This document shows positions 16,052 to 23,792 of a DNA stretch of 64,000 nt, piece by piece. Each line of letters starts with the position of its first letter. The first letter of the stretch is position 1. The translations under genes were made by a program, and so were the position numbers. Source of the stretch: JAUWKC01 sp035529895 (GTDB lineage Bacteria > Planctomycetota > Phycisphaerae > Sedimentisphaerales > Anaerobacaceae). The stretch spans positions 113,134 through 177,133 of the forward strand of contig DATKVV010000014.1 of the NCBI GenBank assembly GCA_035529895.1, given 5' to 3'. Below the pieces are notes generated by a model. That model did no database searches and was not told the DNA's origin. It worked only from the letters and a program-made list of their open reading frames with translations.

Positions 16052-16634
16052 TGTTAGCCCCCTTCTTTTTCCGTAATGAACTTGCGCCTTCGTTTGGGCT
16101 TTGCTTCATACGTCACTTCCGGTCGCGTCAAAGCTGCTAACCCCCCCATGTGCGCGTCATATTATGGTCGCTACCGTCCCCAAAAGCAAGGAGAAAAAGC
16201 AAATACAAAGAAAAAAAATGCAGAAGTCTCCTAATTAAATTCGAGCTTGAATTTCTGGCCAAAATTGAGCCTAAAACAATCCTTGCGTCTTTGGCCCACA
16301 GCCTGGCCAATTTGTCATAACCAAATCCAAGTTGAATGACCGAGAGGCTTGATTTGCCTGTCGCCAAAACACAGGTATAAGAATGCCCGACACCGTGTAG
16401 GCCGTGTCGGATAGTTTGGCAGGGGAATCTTCAAAATGTTATCAAATGCAGCGGCGAAAAACCTGTTACCGTCCATTGGAAAAACTCTTCGCGGCTAAAA
16501 TCCTCCAGTTTGAGCTAAGGAGTATAACTACCTCCTCCAGCCGGCTTCATCAATCCAGTAACCTCTTGGAACGGTGACCTTATCCACCTGTCCCCAAAGC
16601 GGAACCCGCCCTATGTTGTGACGAAGGAATGCAT
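16052..16634. other. Intergenic region upstream of catalase
   Basis: No convincing gene is seen in these 583 bp. A possible weak catalase promoter exists on the minus strand (TTGACG with TATGAA, spacing only 15). A stem of 7 bp, CCGACAC/GTGTCGG at 16387-16410, is not followed by a T-run. A 76-codon minus-strand frame here has no ribosome binding site and low-complexity composition. Confidence 0.5.
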
Positions 16635-16705
16635 TGGAGACGAAGGGAATCGAACCCTCATTTCCGCGATGCGACCGCGGCGTGCTCCCGTTACACCACG
16701 TCCCC
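16635..16705 (-). tRNA. tRNA-Ala (CGC)
   Basis: The reverse strand folds as a cloverleaf with acceptor GGGGACG/CGTCTCC. It contains the G3-U70 wobble that identifies alanine tRNAs, the anticodon arm CCGCG-GTCGCAT-CGCGG (anticodon CGC), and T arm GAGGG-TTCGATT-CCCTT. A matching promoter lies just upstream. Confidence 0.94.
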
Positions 16706-16723
16706 AGAGTTCGCACAAGTAAT

Positions 16724-16752
16724 ATTGTAATCGATAACTTGCCGGATTCCAA
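16724..16752 (-). promoter_or_regulatory. Promoter of tRNA-Ala
   Basis: On the minus strand TTGGAA (16747-16752) and TACAAT (16724-16729) are separated by exactly 17 bp. The -10 box ends 18 bp before the mature tRNA, the expected distance. Confidence 0.6.
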
Positions 16753-16779
16753 GTTTTTTAGCTGGTTCAAGCAAAGATA

Positions 16780-17292
16780 TCAAAACCGCCATTTTTCGTA
16801 GCAGAGTATCTTTTCTATCGGCTCCCGGCTGGGCTCTTTGGGCCGGTCCGCCGGATAGCCGAGGGCCATCAGCTCTATTACGGCGATATCAGTGGGGATG
16901 TCCAGTATTGCCCTTACCTTTGCCGGGTCGAACGAGCCGATCCAGCAGGTGGCCAGGCCCAGCTCCGCCGCCTGTAAAGCTATGTGTTCGAGTGCGATAG
17001 CAACATCGATGGGTGCGACAGACTGGCCGCAGCGCATTACGTAATCGCTGTTGCTGCAGGCAACTATGATTGCTCCGGCGTTTTCGAGAAACGTCTGGCC
17101 GCTGGCCGCCTCGGCGAGCCGCCGGCGGGTCTGTTTTTCCGTTGCCACGACGAAACGCCAGTCCTGCAGATTCTTGGCCGACGGCGCCAGGCGGGCCGCT
17201 TCGAAGATGCTGTCGAGCTTCTGCTTCTCGATGGGCCGGTCCTGATATGCCCGGCAGGAATATCTTCTGCGAATGGCTTCGATTACTGTCAT
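16780..17292 (-). CDS. Nitroreductase family protein
   Basis: An FMN-dependent nitroreductase/NAD(P)H oxidoreductase of about 170 aa, close to the short ferredoxin-like members. FMN-binding features are the N-terminal RRRYSCRAY motif, the APSAKNLQDW segment (normally APSxxNxQPW), and the late GLATCWIGSF. The start is placed at the ATG at 17290-17292 because GAGGTG lies 6 nt before it; an in-frame GTG three codons upstream is less likely. It is a single gene between tRNA-Ala and tRNA-Val. The electron acceptor is unknown. Confidence 0.9.
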   Translation of the reverse strand: MTVIEAIRRRYSCRAYQDRPIEKQKLDSIFEAARLAPSAKNLQDWRFVVATEKQTRRRLAEAASGQTFLENAGAIIVACSNSDYVMRCGQSVAPIDVAIALEHIALQAAELGLATCWIGSFDPAKVRAILDIPTDIAVIELMALGYPADRPKEPSREPIEKILCYEKWRF

Positions 17293-17371
17293 AAATAGCA
17301 CCTCGAATTTCCCATTCAGGCCAATTGAGCGAAAGTCCGCGCTATTATTAAATATTAAGCCGTCAAGAACA

Positions 17372-17400
17372 TTGACGCAAGAACCAAAAATCTGTATTTT
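17372..17400 (+). promoter_or_regulatory. Promoter of tRNA-Val
   Basis: TTGACG and TATTTT are separated by 17 bp, with the -10 box ending 13 bp before the tRNA. Context and spacing fit a tRNA promoter. Confidence 0.55.
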
Positions 17401-17413
17401 ACAATCAGATGGT

Positions 17414-17487
17414 GGGCGGTTAGCTCAGTCGGCCAGAGCGCCTGCTTTACACGCAGGAGGCCACAGGTTCAAGTCCTGTACCGCCCA
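17414..17487 (+). tRNA. tRNA-Val (TAC)
   Basis: It forms a full cloverleaf with acceptor GGGCGGT/ACCGCCC, D stem GCTC/GAGC, anticodon arm CCTGC-TTTACAC-GCAGG (anticodon TAC) and T arm ACAGG-TTCAAGT-CCTGT. Confidence 0.95.
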
Positions 17488-17684
17488 TTTGTGTTGCCGG
17501 CCGCGTTTAGAGAACTATTATAGCAGTATGTCGGGTTATTTCCTGCAAGTCGCCCAAAAAAGAGAAGTCATTCCCCGTGCTCAACTTTAGGGTAAATTCA
17601 GCCGAAGATTCGCCGACCTTGCGCGAACCGTTTATTGGGGCGTTGGGTTTGCGCCCAAAGAAGGTCGACGGCCTCGAATTATGC

Positions 17685-18095
17685 TTAGCCGGCAGGTACA
17701 CGAATTATAAAGCCGCTGGCGTTTGGCAGATACCTGTACTCAGGGCGTTTCGGAGCAATTGTGCCGGGCTGGCCCTCGATTGTTTCACCAAATTCCTTGT
17801 GCTCGCGGCCGAAGATTGCTTTTGCGGCATTGCCGAGTGCTTTCAGCACCCCCGCTGCAGCATCTACAATCGCCTCGGAGGTACGGCCGGCGATATCTGA
17901 GGCGCTGGAGAGCAAATCAAAACCTTCGGCCGCTTGCGGCCTTCCGGGTTCGGCCGGTTCGTAATGCCTGTGAGAATAAGGGACCAACAGACCGGAAGCA
18001 TTAGGCCAATATTTTGGATGAGCCTGCGCAGGGGCAGCCAGAAAGCCTGCAATTGTGACCGCGACCACACTTTCAATAATTCTCGAACTGGTCAT
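17685..18095 (-). CDS. Hypothetical secreted protein with duplicated PNASG motif
   Basis: A protein of about 136 aa. I place the start at the ATG at 18093-18095, which begins a clear signal peptide ending in APAQA-H; a longer frame reaches 18155 but adds a charged tail before the signal. The mature protein opens with YWPNASGLLVPYSH and closes with YLPNASGFIIRVPAG, so the same PNASG-containing motif bounds both ends. The middle is an alanine-rich, helix-forming stretch. No known domain is recognised. It is monocistronic. A small secreted or periplasmic structural protein is possible. Confidence 0.55.
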   Translation of the reverse strand: MTSSRIIESVVAVTIAGFLAAPAQAHPKYWPNASGLLVPYSHRHYEPAEPGRPQAAEGFDLLSSASDIAGRTSEAIVDAAAGVLKALGNAAKAIFGREHKEFGETIEGQPGTIAPKRPEYRYLPNASGFIIRVPAG

Positions 18096-18640
18096 TTTGC
18101 TTTCCCTTTCACTGCAAAGTTGTTTTTGAACACTCAATATACAGCGGTTACGCACCGCCGTTTTTCTGTCATCTGAGCAGAATGATCATTTTACACCCCC
18201 AAGATGGGACGTGGGCTTCGTCTTCCCGGTAAGCCTTTTTCCGCCAGGCGCGGTGGACACAGCTTCGACGCTGTCCTGTACTCGCAAAACCAGACGCCGG
18301 ACTCTTACACCTTTTTTTGGGCCATTTTCAGGCCTCAGCCCCTGTCCCTGTAAACTCGTGTTTTCAAATCATTTTACCTTTAGTATTATGCTATCGAAGC
18401 GTCGAACCTTGCAAATCGGGGCGTTACCTGCTTTTTTTATTGGATAAATCACTTTCGTTTGTATAGGAGAATCCCCCATAGGGCATATTCTTCGAACCTT
18501 GGCATACGTTATTACATGGCGTGTTGCGTCAACCTGCCGGTTCGGTTATTGTGGAAACAAATGTTTTTGTCGGGCTTTTTGAGCAGGCCAACCGGTAAGC
18601 CGGGAGCCGGACGCTAATTTTGTTTGGAGCAGAGGATAGG
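18096..18640. other. Intergenic region, divergent upstream sequences
   Basis: This 545-bp stretch separates two divergent genes and should hold both promoters. For the plus strand a weak candidate is TTGCGT-N17-TATTGT at about 18524-18552. No RNA gene or riboswitch consensus was recognised. Confidence 0.4.
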
Positions 18641-19882
18641 ATGAAAAAGCATGTAATATTGGCTGCACTGATTTTGGTTTTGTTGGCCGTATCTGTGTGT
18701 TTTGCAGATGACTGGCCCCAGTTTGGCGGTCTTAATCGAGACGGCAGGTCGGCGGAGACCGGACTGCTGAAGAAATGGCCCGAGGGCGGCCCCAGGCTGT
18801 TATGGGTAGTTGATGGCCTCGGCATAGGATTCTCTTCGGTTGCAGTTGCTGACGGGTACGTATACACGACAGGAATTGCCGGCGAAGATAAAGAGGTGGT
18901 GCTTTTTGCCTATGATGTTAAGGGGGTCTTCAAGTGGAAAGCTTCGTGTGGCCGGGGCTGGAGCGGCCCCCATCCGGGCAGCCGGACAACGCCTACGGTT
19001 GACGGCGACCGCGTTTATGTTCTGAGCGGCTATGGAAATCTGACGTGCTTCGATGCTCAAACCGGCCAGAAAAAATGGCAAGTGGACACACTCAAAAGGT
19101 TCAACGGCCAGAACATCAAGTGGGGCATTTCCGAATCGGTGCTCGTCGTGGATGATAAGGTGATTTGCACGCCCGGAGGAACGGACGCCTGCGTCGCCGC
19201 GCTGGATAAAATCAGCGGAGAAACGAAATGGGCCAGCAAGGGCCTGAGCGACAGGAGCGCTTATTGTGCGCCCGTTCTTGTGGAAAGAGGCGGACGGAAG
19301 CTCGTCGTTACGATAACAGCCGCCCACGTTGTCGGGATTGACGCCGAGACCGGCAAAGTGCTCTGGCAATACCAAAACAAGCTGCACAAGGGCGAGCCGA
19401 GAGAAGTCAATCCGAATAGCCCCGTACATCACAACGGCGGCATATATATCACCAGCAGATTTGTAGGGGGAATGAAGCTCCGGATAAGCCCGGACGGGCG
19501 GAACGTCTCGCACGTGTGGACCAATGAGAGCCTTGACCCGCATCACGGAGGTGTTGTGCTGGTTAACGGGTATATTTACGGCGCGAACACAAAAAAAGGC
19601 AACTGGATGTGTCTGGATTGGGACAACGGCAAGACAATGTACCAAAAGAAATGGATTGGCAAAGGGGCGATTATCTACGCCGATGGTATGCTGTACTGCT
19701 ATGAGGAAAAGGAAGGTACAGTGGGGCTGGTGAGCGCATCGCCCGAAGGGTTTGATATCGTCAGCTCTTTCAAAGTGCCGTATGGGACCGCCGAACATTG
19801 GGCCCATCCGGCGATTTCGGACGGAAGGCTTTACGTGCGCCACGGCGACGCCTTGATGGCCTATGATATCAAGCAGAAATAA
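18641..19882 (+). CDS. PQQ-like beta-propeller repeat protein, secreted
   Basis: An exported protein of 413 aa with repeated PQQ-type propeller blades (PQQ/YncE/BamB-like). Blade signatures recur as DGDRVYVLSGYG...TCFDAQTGQKKW, DACVAALDKISGETKW and VVGIDAETGKVLW. The mature part opens with DDWPQFGGLNRDGRS, typical of planctomycete proteins. The start is set at the ATG at 18641, with AGAGGATAG just upstream and a clean signal peptide; an upstream in-frame start adds seven residues. Whether it binds PQQ is unknown, since many such proteins act only as binding scaffolds. A fucosidase gene follows 114 bp downstream on the same strand. Confidence 0.85.
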   Translation: MKKHVILAALILVLLAVSVCFADDWPQFGGLNRDGRSAETGLLKKWPEGGPRLLWVVDGLGIGFSSVAVADGYVYTTGIAGEDKEVVLFAYDVKGVFKWKASCGRGWSGPHPGSRTTPTVDGDRVYVLSGYGNLTCFDAQTGQKKWQVDTLKRFNGQNIKWGISESVLVVDDKVICTPGGTDACVAALDKISGETKWASKGLSDRSAYCAPVLVERGGRKLVVTITAAHVVGIDAETGKVLWQYQNKLHKGEPREVNPNSPVHHNGGIYITSRFVGGMKLRISPDGRNVSHVWTNESLDPHHGGVVLVNGYIYGANTKKGNWMCLDWDNGKTMYQKKWIGKGAIIYADGMLYCYEEKEGTVGLVSASPEGFDIVSSFKVPYGTAEHWAHPAISDGRLYVRHGDALMAYDIKQK

Positions 19883-19996
19883 CGTGCTTGTCCTGCCCGT
19901 AATCCCAAGGTTGTCGAATCTGTGGCATTTTTGCCGTTCTGTGTTTTTCGAAAAATGACTTTACCTTTTGAAATTACGTTTTGAGGGAGGGACGAT

Positions 19997-21409
19997 ATGA
20001 AAAAAATAATTTGCGGTGCAATACTTTTTATCGCGGTCCTTATTTTATTGGTGCGTGCCGGCGAGCTTGACGCATCTTTGAAGAAGTATGAAGCGAACTG
20101 GGAATCACTCAACACGCATCCTTGTCCGCAGTGGTTTCCGGATGCGAAGTTCGGCATCTTCGTGGTGTGGGGGCCTTACTCGGCGCCGGCTTATCGGGCG
20201 AGGAAAGGATACGCCGAGTGGATAGGCCATCCCGGCCGGGGCTGGATGAACGACCAGTTCATCCGCAAGACGTACGGTCAAAACGTCGCGTATGAAGACT
20301 TTGGGCGCATGTTCAAGGCCGAGCTTTTCGACCCGAATCAGTGGGCGGAGCTTTTTGCGCGCTCGGGGGCGCGCTACGTGGTCTTTACCGCCAAATACCA
20401 CGATGGTTTTTGTCTGTGGCCGACCAAATACGCGAAAACAAAAAACACAAACCAATGGCACAGCGATGTAGTAGGGCCCAAACGCGACCTGGTGGGCGAA
20501 CTTACCGACGCTGTCCGGGCCACGGGATTGAAGATGGGACTCTATTGGTCGCTGGCCGAGTGGTTTCACCCCCTTTGCTGCGACGGTGGAAAAAATATAT
20601 GGTACTGTGCGGACCCGCAGCGTTATGCGCAGGAGCACATGTTTCCGCAGTTCAAGGAGATGGTCACACGGTACAAGCCCTCACTTATATTCGGTGACGG
20701 TGACTGGGTGCCTCCCGAGAAGACAAAGACAACGGAATTGGTCGCGTGGCTTTACAACGAATCGCCCGTGCGGGAGGAAATAGTCATCAACGACCGTTTC
20801 GGGCTGTGCAAAAGAGACTGGGGCAAGGCGGGCGATTACTACTGTACCGAGTACGGCAGCGGATTTAACGACAGGCAGGACAAGCCATGGGAGGAAAACC
20901 GCGGTATGGGGACATCGTTCGGATATAACCGAATGGAGACGATCGACCATTACAAGACGGGTGCGCAGCTTGTTCATTTTCTGATTGAGATGGTCGCCAA
21001 GGGCGGCAATCTGCTTCTGTGCGTCGGGCCTGCGGGCGACGGGCGAATACCCGTGATAATGCAGGAAAGACTGCTGCAGATTGGCGATTGGCTTAAAGTC
21101 AACGGCGAAGCGATTTACGGCACGCACAGATGGAACTGGGACTTTTACAAGGAAGATATTGTCCGTTATACGGCCAAAGGCAGTGACCTTTATGCAATTT
21201 GTGTTGAGTGGCCCGGCAAAGAGCTGGTACTGAAATCTCCCAAACCGCTTGCCGGCGCGAAGGTGACTATGCTTGGATATGCGGACCGGATAAAGTGGCG
21301 GATGGAGGGTGAAAACCTGTGTATCGATGCGCCGCAACTGACCATAGACAAGCTGCCCTGTCAGTATGCCTGGACATTCAAAATTGAAGGAGCAGCGCGC
21401 CAAAGATAG
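19997..21409 (+). CDS. Exported alpha-L-fucosidase (GH29)
   Basis: A glycoside hydrolase family 29 enzyme (470 aa) that removes alpha-linked L-fucose by a retaining mechanism. A signal peptide (about 1-21) predicts export. GH29 landmarks are WFPDAKFGIFVVWGPYS near 46, the TAKYHDGFCLWPT motif (131-143), and IFGDGDW (231-237), where Asp234 matches the nucleophile position. The segment GGNLLLCVGPAGDG is also typical. A strong Shine-Dalgarno (GAGGGAGG) precedes the ATG. It probably forms a unit with the PQQ-repeat gene. The far end of the window encodes GDP-fucose synthesis, but the two loci are 39 kb apart and may be unrelated. Confidence 0.93.
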   Translation: MKKIICGAILFIAVLILLVRAGELDASLKKYEANWESLNTHPCPQWFPDAKFGIFVVWGPYSAPAYRARKGYAEWIGHPGRGWMNDQFIRKTYGQNVAYEDFGRMFKAELFDPNQWAELFARSGARYVVFTAKYHDGFCLWPTKYAKTKNTNQWHSDVVGPKRDLVGELTDAVRATGLKMGLYWSLAEWFHPLCCDGGKNIWYCADPQRYAQEHMFPQFKEMVTRYKPSLIFGDGDWVPPEKTKTTELVAWLYNESPVREEIVINDRFGLCKRDWGKAGDYYCTEYGSGFNDRQDKPWEENRGMGTSFGYNRMETIDHYKTGAQLVHFLIEMVAKGGNLLLCVGPAGDGRIPVIMQERLLQIGDWLKVNGEAIYGTHRWNWDFYKEDIVRYTAKGSDLYAICVEWPGKELVLKSPKPLAGAKVTMLGYADRIKWRMEGENLCIDAPQLTIDKLPCQYAWTFKIEGAARQR

Positions 21410-21701
21410 CACGGAAACAGGTCCTTCATTTCTGGGAGCAGATTCCTCCCGGAATTATATTTGAGCAAATAAGCTTGACATCCGAACGCCATACCGGTAG
21501 GCTTTTACAGCCCTGCGGGGGCAGGTGGAAAATGTCAATTTTGGAAGGAAGAAACAAAAAGGCGGCACAAGTGTCTTGAGAGGAGCTTGCCATAGCTCAG
21601 TGACGGACAACGTTCACATCTGTCTGGGCCACAGAAGCATAATGACCACCGGTTCACAATTGTAGCTATTGTTGGCCTTTTAAGAAAGAAAGGAGAACCC
21701 G

Positions 21702-22049
21702 ATGACTCTTTTAATCTATGGCCTGATAACCGCTGCCTGCGGCGGGCTTTTGGCGGTGATGGCGTTATTTGGCGCCGACTCCGATATAGACACCGATGTT
21801 GATGCTGATTTCGACGTGGATACCGACCTCGATATGGGAGTGGCGGATATGGAAGCAGGCGAACTTGGAGGCCCCGGCATCCTGAGCTTCAAACTAATAC
21901 TGTTTTTCCTGATTGGCTTTGGGCTTGGCGGTTTTATAGCGGCCTATGCCAAATGGCCCGTGCCTCACTTTGTCGTCGGCCTGGGCGGCGGGGTCGTATT
22001 CTGGTTTCTTGGCTACAAGGCCCTCAAACTGCTCTATCAGCAGCAGTGA
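21702..22049 (+). CDS. NfeD/YqiJ-like membrane protein, N-terminal part ending at TGA
   Basis: A 115-residue protein with an N-terminal membrane helix (LIYGLITAACGGLLAVMALFG), a striking Asp-rich tract (residues about 26-48, alternating Asp with hydrophobics), and two further membrane helices. This is the membrane half of an NfeD/YqiJ-type protein. The ATG has AAAGGAG upstream. The frame ends at a TGA after a Gln triplet, but the same frame then encodes the missing OB-fold domain. So this is either a protein cut short by a nonsense change or one whose TGA is read through. Confidence 0.7.
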   Translation: MTLLIYGLITAACGGLLAVMALFGADSDIDTDVDADFDVDTDLDMGVADMEAGELGGPGILSFKLILFFLIGFGLGGFIAAYAKWPVPHFVVGLGGGVVFWFLGYKALKLLYQQQ

Positions 22050-22280
22050 AACAGCCAGATTAGATCGCGCTCGTTCTCCGGCAAACAGGCGAGGGTAACC
22101 GTCCCAATCCCGAAAGGCGGAACGGGCGAGATACAGGCCGTTGATACGGAAACCGGACAGACTGCTTATTTTAGCGCCCGGGCCGCGGATTTGAATAAGG
22201 AATTTGTCAAAGGCCAAACTGTCACCATAAAGTCCGTAGCCAGCGGAACAGCAGGAGGGTATAGGCCCCGACAGAGCTAA
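22050..22280 (+). pseudogene. In-frame OB-fold continuation after the TGA of the NfeD-like gene
   Basis: The frame stays open for 76 codons past the TGA, to a TAA at 22278. It encodes a soluble domain with the pattern of NfeD/YqiJ OB-folds: GKQARVTVPIPKGGTGEI, TGQTAYFSARA and KGQTVTIKSV. There is no ATG with a ribosome binding site to start it independently. Joined with the upstream part it gives a 192-codon protein of normal architecture. A single-base change (for example GGA or CGA to TGA) or a sequencing error explains this most simply; UGA readthrough is the alternative. Confidence 0.65.
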
Positions 22281-22456
22281 AAAGCCTAACGCCAAAAATC
22301 GACCCGGCGCAAGCGAAGATTAATAGTCGCCGGCAAAAGGGGCCTAAACGATCAACGTAACGCATATCTATGCGTTACTATTTGTCGTAAGGCCCTGTGC
22401 TTGTTCCTGCCGGGCAACAGTGTGCCATATACACCTCAAAACACGGGAGTCCGACC

Positions 22457-22885
22457 ATGGCGACAATAACTTTTTCCATCGGTGAGCTTATGAGCATCCT
22501 CGATTCCGACGACCTTCTGCCCGAACGGATAACAGGATTTGATATCGAAGATAATAAAGTCTGGTTCAGGCTCAACACAGGCTGGCCTGTTCCGGAAACC
22601 ATCCGTGTTGCAGTCGAATATGTTGACTTTGAGAACGGCACAGCAATACTCGAATTAAGCACCAATCTGCTAATTGACACGTTCGGCAGGCTGATTGACA
22701 GACTGCTAAAATCGCTGGACCTGCCCGATTATGTGAGCCGAGTTGAATATTCAAAGGTTTACATTGACATTAACAACTTGCTCGGCGAAAAAGTCAAAGG
22801 CATCCGGATAGAGAACATTATTTTGGAAAATGGAAAATTTTTCGTCACGACGTGCGACGTAGTCACAAATCTGCCGCCAGATTAG
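22457..22885 (+). CDS. Hypothetical protein (142 aa)
   Basis: I place the start at the ATG with GGGAG about 8 nt upstream; the frame itself opens 20 codons earlier without a site. The product has no signal peptide or membrane helix. It opens with a beta-rich part (ITFSIGELMSIL), then a pattern of alternating strands and a helix (LLIDTFGRLIDRLLKSL). The closing part, KVKGIRIENIILENGKFFV, resembles a lipid-binding or BPI/SMP-like strand-helix layout only loosely. I do not recognise the family. It lies after the NfeD-like gene and converges on the Bat operon. Confidence 0.55.
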   Translation: MATITFSIGELMSILDSDDLLPERITGFDIEDNKVWFRLNTGWPVPETIRVAVEYVDFENGTAILELSTNLLIDTFGRLIDRLLKSLDLPDYVSRVEYSKVYIDINNLLGEKVKGIRIENIILENGKFFVTTCDVVTNLPPD

Positions 22886-22967
22886 AACCTCGCTTTTGCT
22901 TTGGGATTCCGCAATAAAAGCTGACTCGGAACAGCCGGGAATACAACGGGAAAAGCGACCGCTGCCG

Positions 22968-23792
22968 TCAGATCAGCTCGGCGGCGGCCTCCGGTATCCA
23001 GCCGTCGCTGTCGTCTGAAAGTTTTATGTGCAGCCAGCCCGGGCGGTGCTCAATCAGGTCGAACTCCGTCCCCTCATGCAGTGGCTCTTTGAAGCTGGGC
23101 GGGGAATCCTGCCAGTCCGCCTGGTGGGCGATGACTTCCTGGGCCGTGATGACGCCGCAGATTCTGCGGGCCTCGCTCTGCTGCTCGATGACAACTGAAG
23201 CGAAAAAAAGCACTGTCAACAGCGCGGCAACTACCGCGACCAATGTCACCGGAGCACTGCGGCCGAACCATATCATGAAAATCAGACCGACGCAAAAAAC
23301 CGCAAAACAGATGCACGCAAGCACAAACTTCGTCTTGATTGAAAAATCATAATGCCAGAAAAACAGAGTCTGCAAAACACGCTTTTCGGTCTTGACGCCG
23401 ACTTTGTCTACCCGTTTGCTCAGTGCAAAGCCGAGGTTCTTTTGTACGTTTTCGTCGGCTTTATCGAGTCTCTCCGCGCGTCGGTAATTCAGAATCGCCT
23501 TGCCGAGCTCTCCTTTAAGGAAGTACGCATTGGCAACATTGTAGTAAAGCCCGGCGTTCCGGACTTGGCCTTCGTTTATAATCTTTTCGAAGCTCAGTAT
23601 CGCTTTTTCGTAAAGGCTTTGCCGCCCTGATTCGACCGCGGCCGAATTGGCCTTTCGGAATGCATCGTTTGCCTGGCTGAAAAGCGAGTATAGCTGCTCC
23701 GCCGGCAGTTTGGCGTCCGCGCCGGCGGTCAGACCTGTCAGCCCGAGTAAAATCAGCGTAATCACTGCCCTTTGAATCCTCTTGACGGTCAT
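22968..23792 (-). CDS. batE: BatE-like TPR and SH3-domain membrane protein
   Basis: The last gene of the Bat operon. The 274 residues comprise a signal peptide, two TPR-like repeats (YYNVANAYFLKGELGKAI, about 83-100), two membrane helices (about 158-200) and a C-terminal SH3-like domain (EGTEFDLIEHRPGWLHIKL near 240). This is the BatE layout. It would sit in the inner membrane with TPRs facing the periplasm, joining the VWA/TPR complex made by the upstream genes. The ATG overlaps the batD stop (ATGA), with AGGAG immediately before it. Confidence 0.85.
   Translation of the reverse strand: MTVKRIQRAVITLILLGLTGLTAGADAKLPAEQLYSLFSQANDAFRKANSAAVESGRQSLYEKAILSFEKIINEGQVRNAGLYYNVANAYFLKGELGKAILNYRRAERLDKADENVQKNLGFALSKRVDKVGVKTEKRVLQTLFFWHYDFSIKTKFVLACICFAVFCVGLIFMIWFGRSAPVTLVAVVAALLTVLFFASVVIEQQSEARRICGVITAQEVIAHQADWQDSPPSFKEPLHEGTEFDLIEHRPGWLHIKLSDDSDGWIPEAAAELI

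Noticed and set aside
16137..16367. 76-codon minus-strand frame upstream of catalase
   Set aside because: No ribosome site, no motif, and the sequence looks non-coding.
18800..19843. 347-codon frame antisense to the PQQ-repeat gene
   Set aside because: It has no domain or start site, while the sense strand has clear propeller repeats and a signal peptide.
22047..22090. Selenocysteine insertion at the TGA of the NfeD-like gene
   Set aside because: No convincing SECIS-like hairpin directly after the TGA, and the position is in a linker, not a redox site. Kept only as a generic readthrough option.
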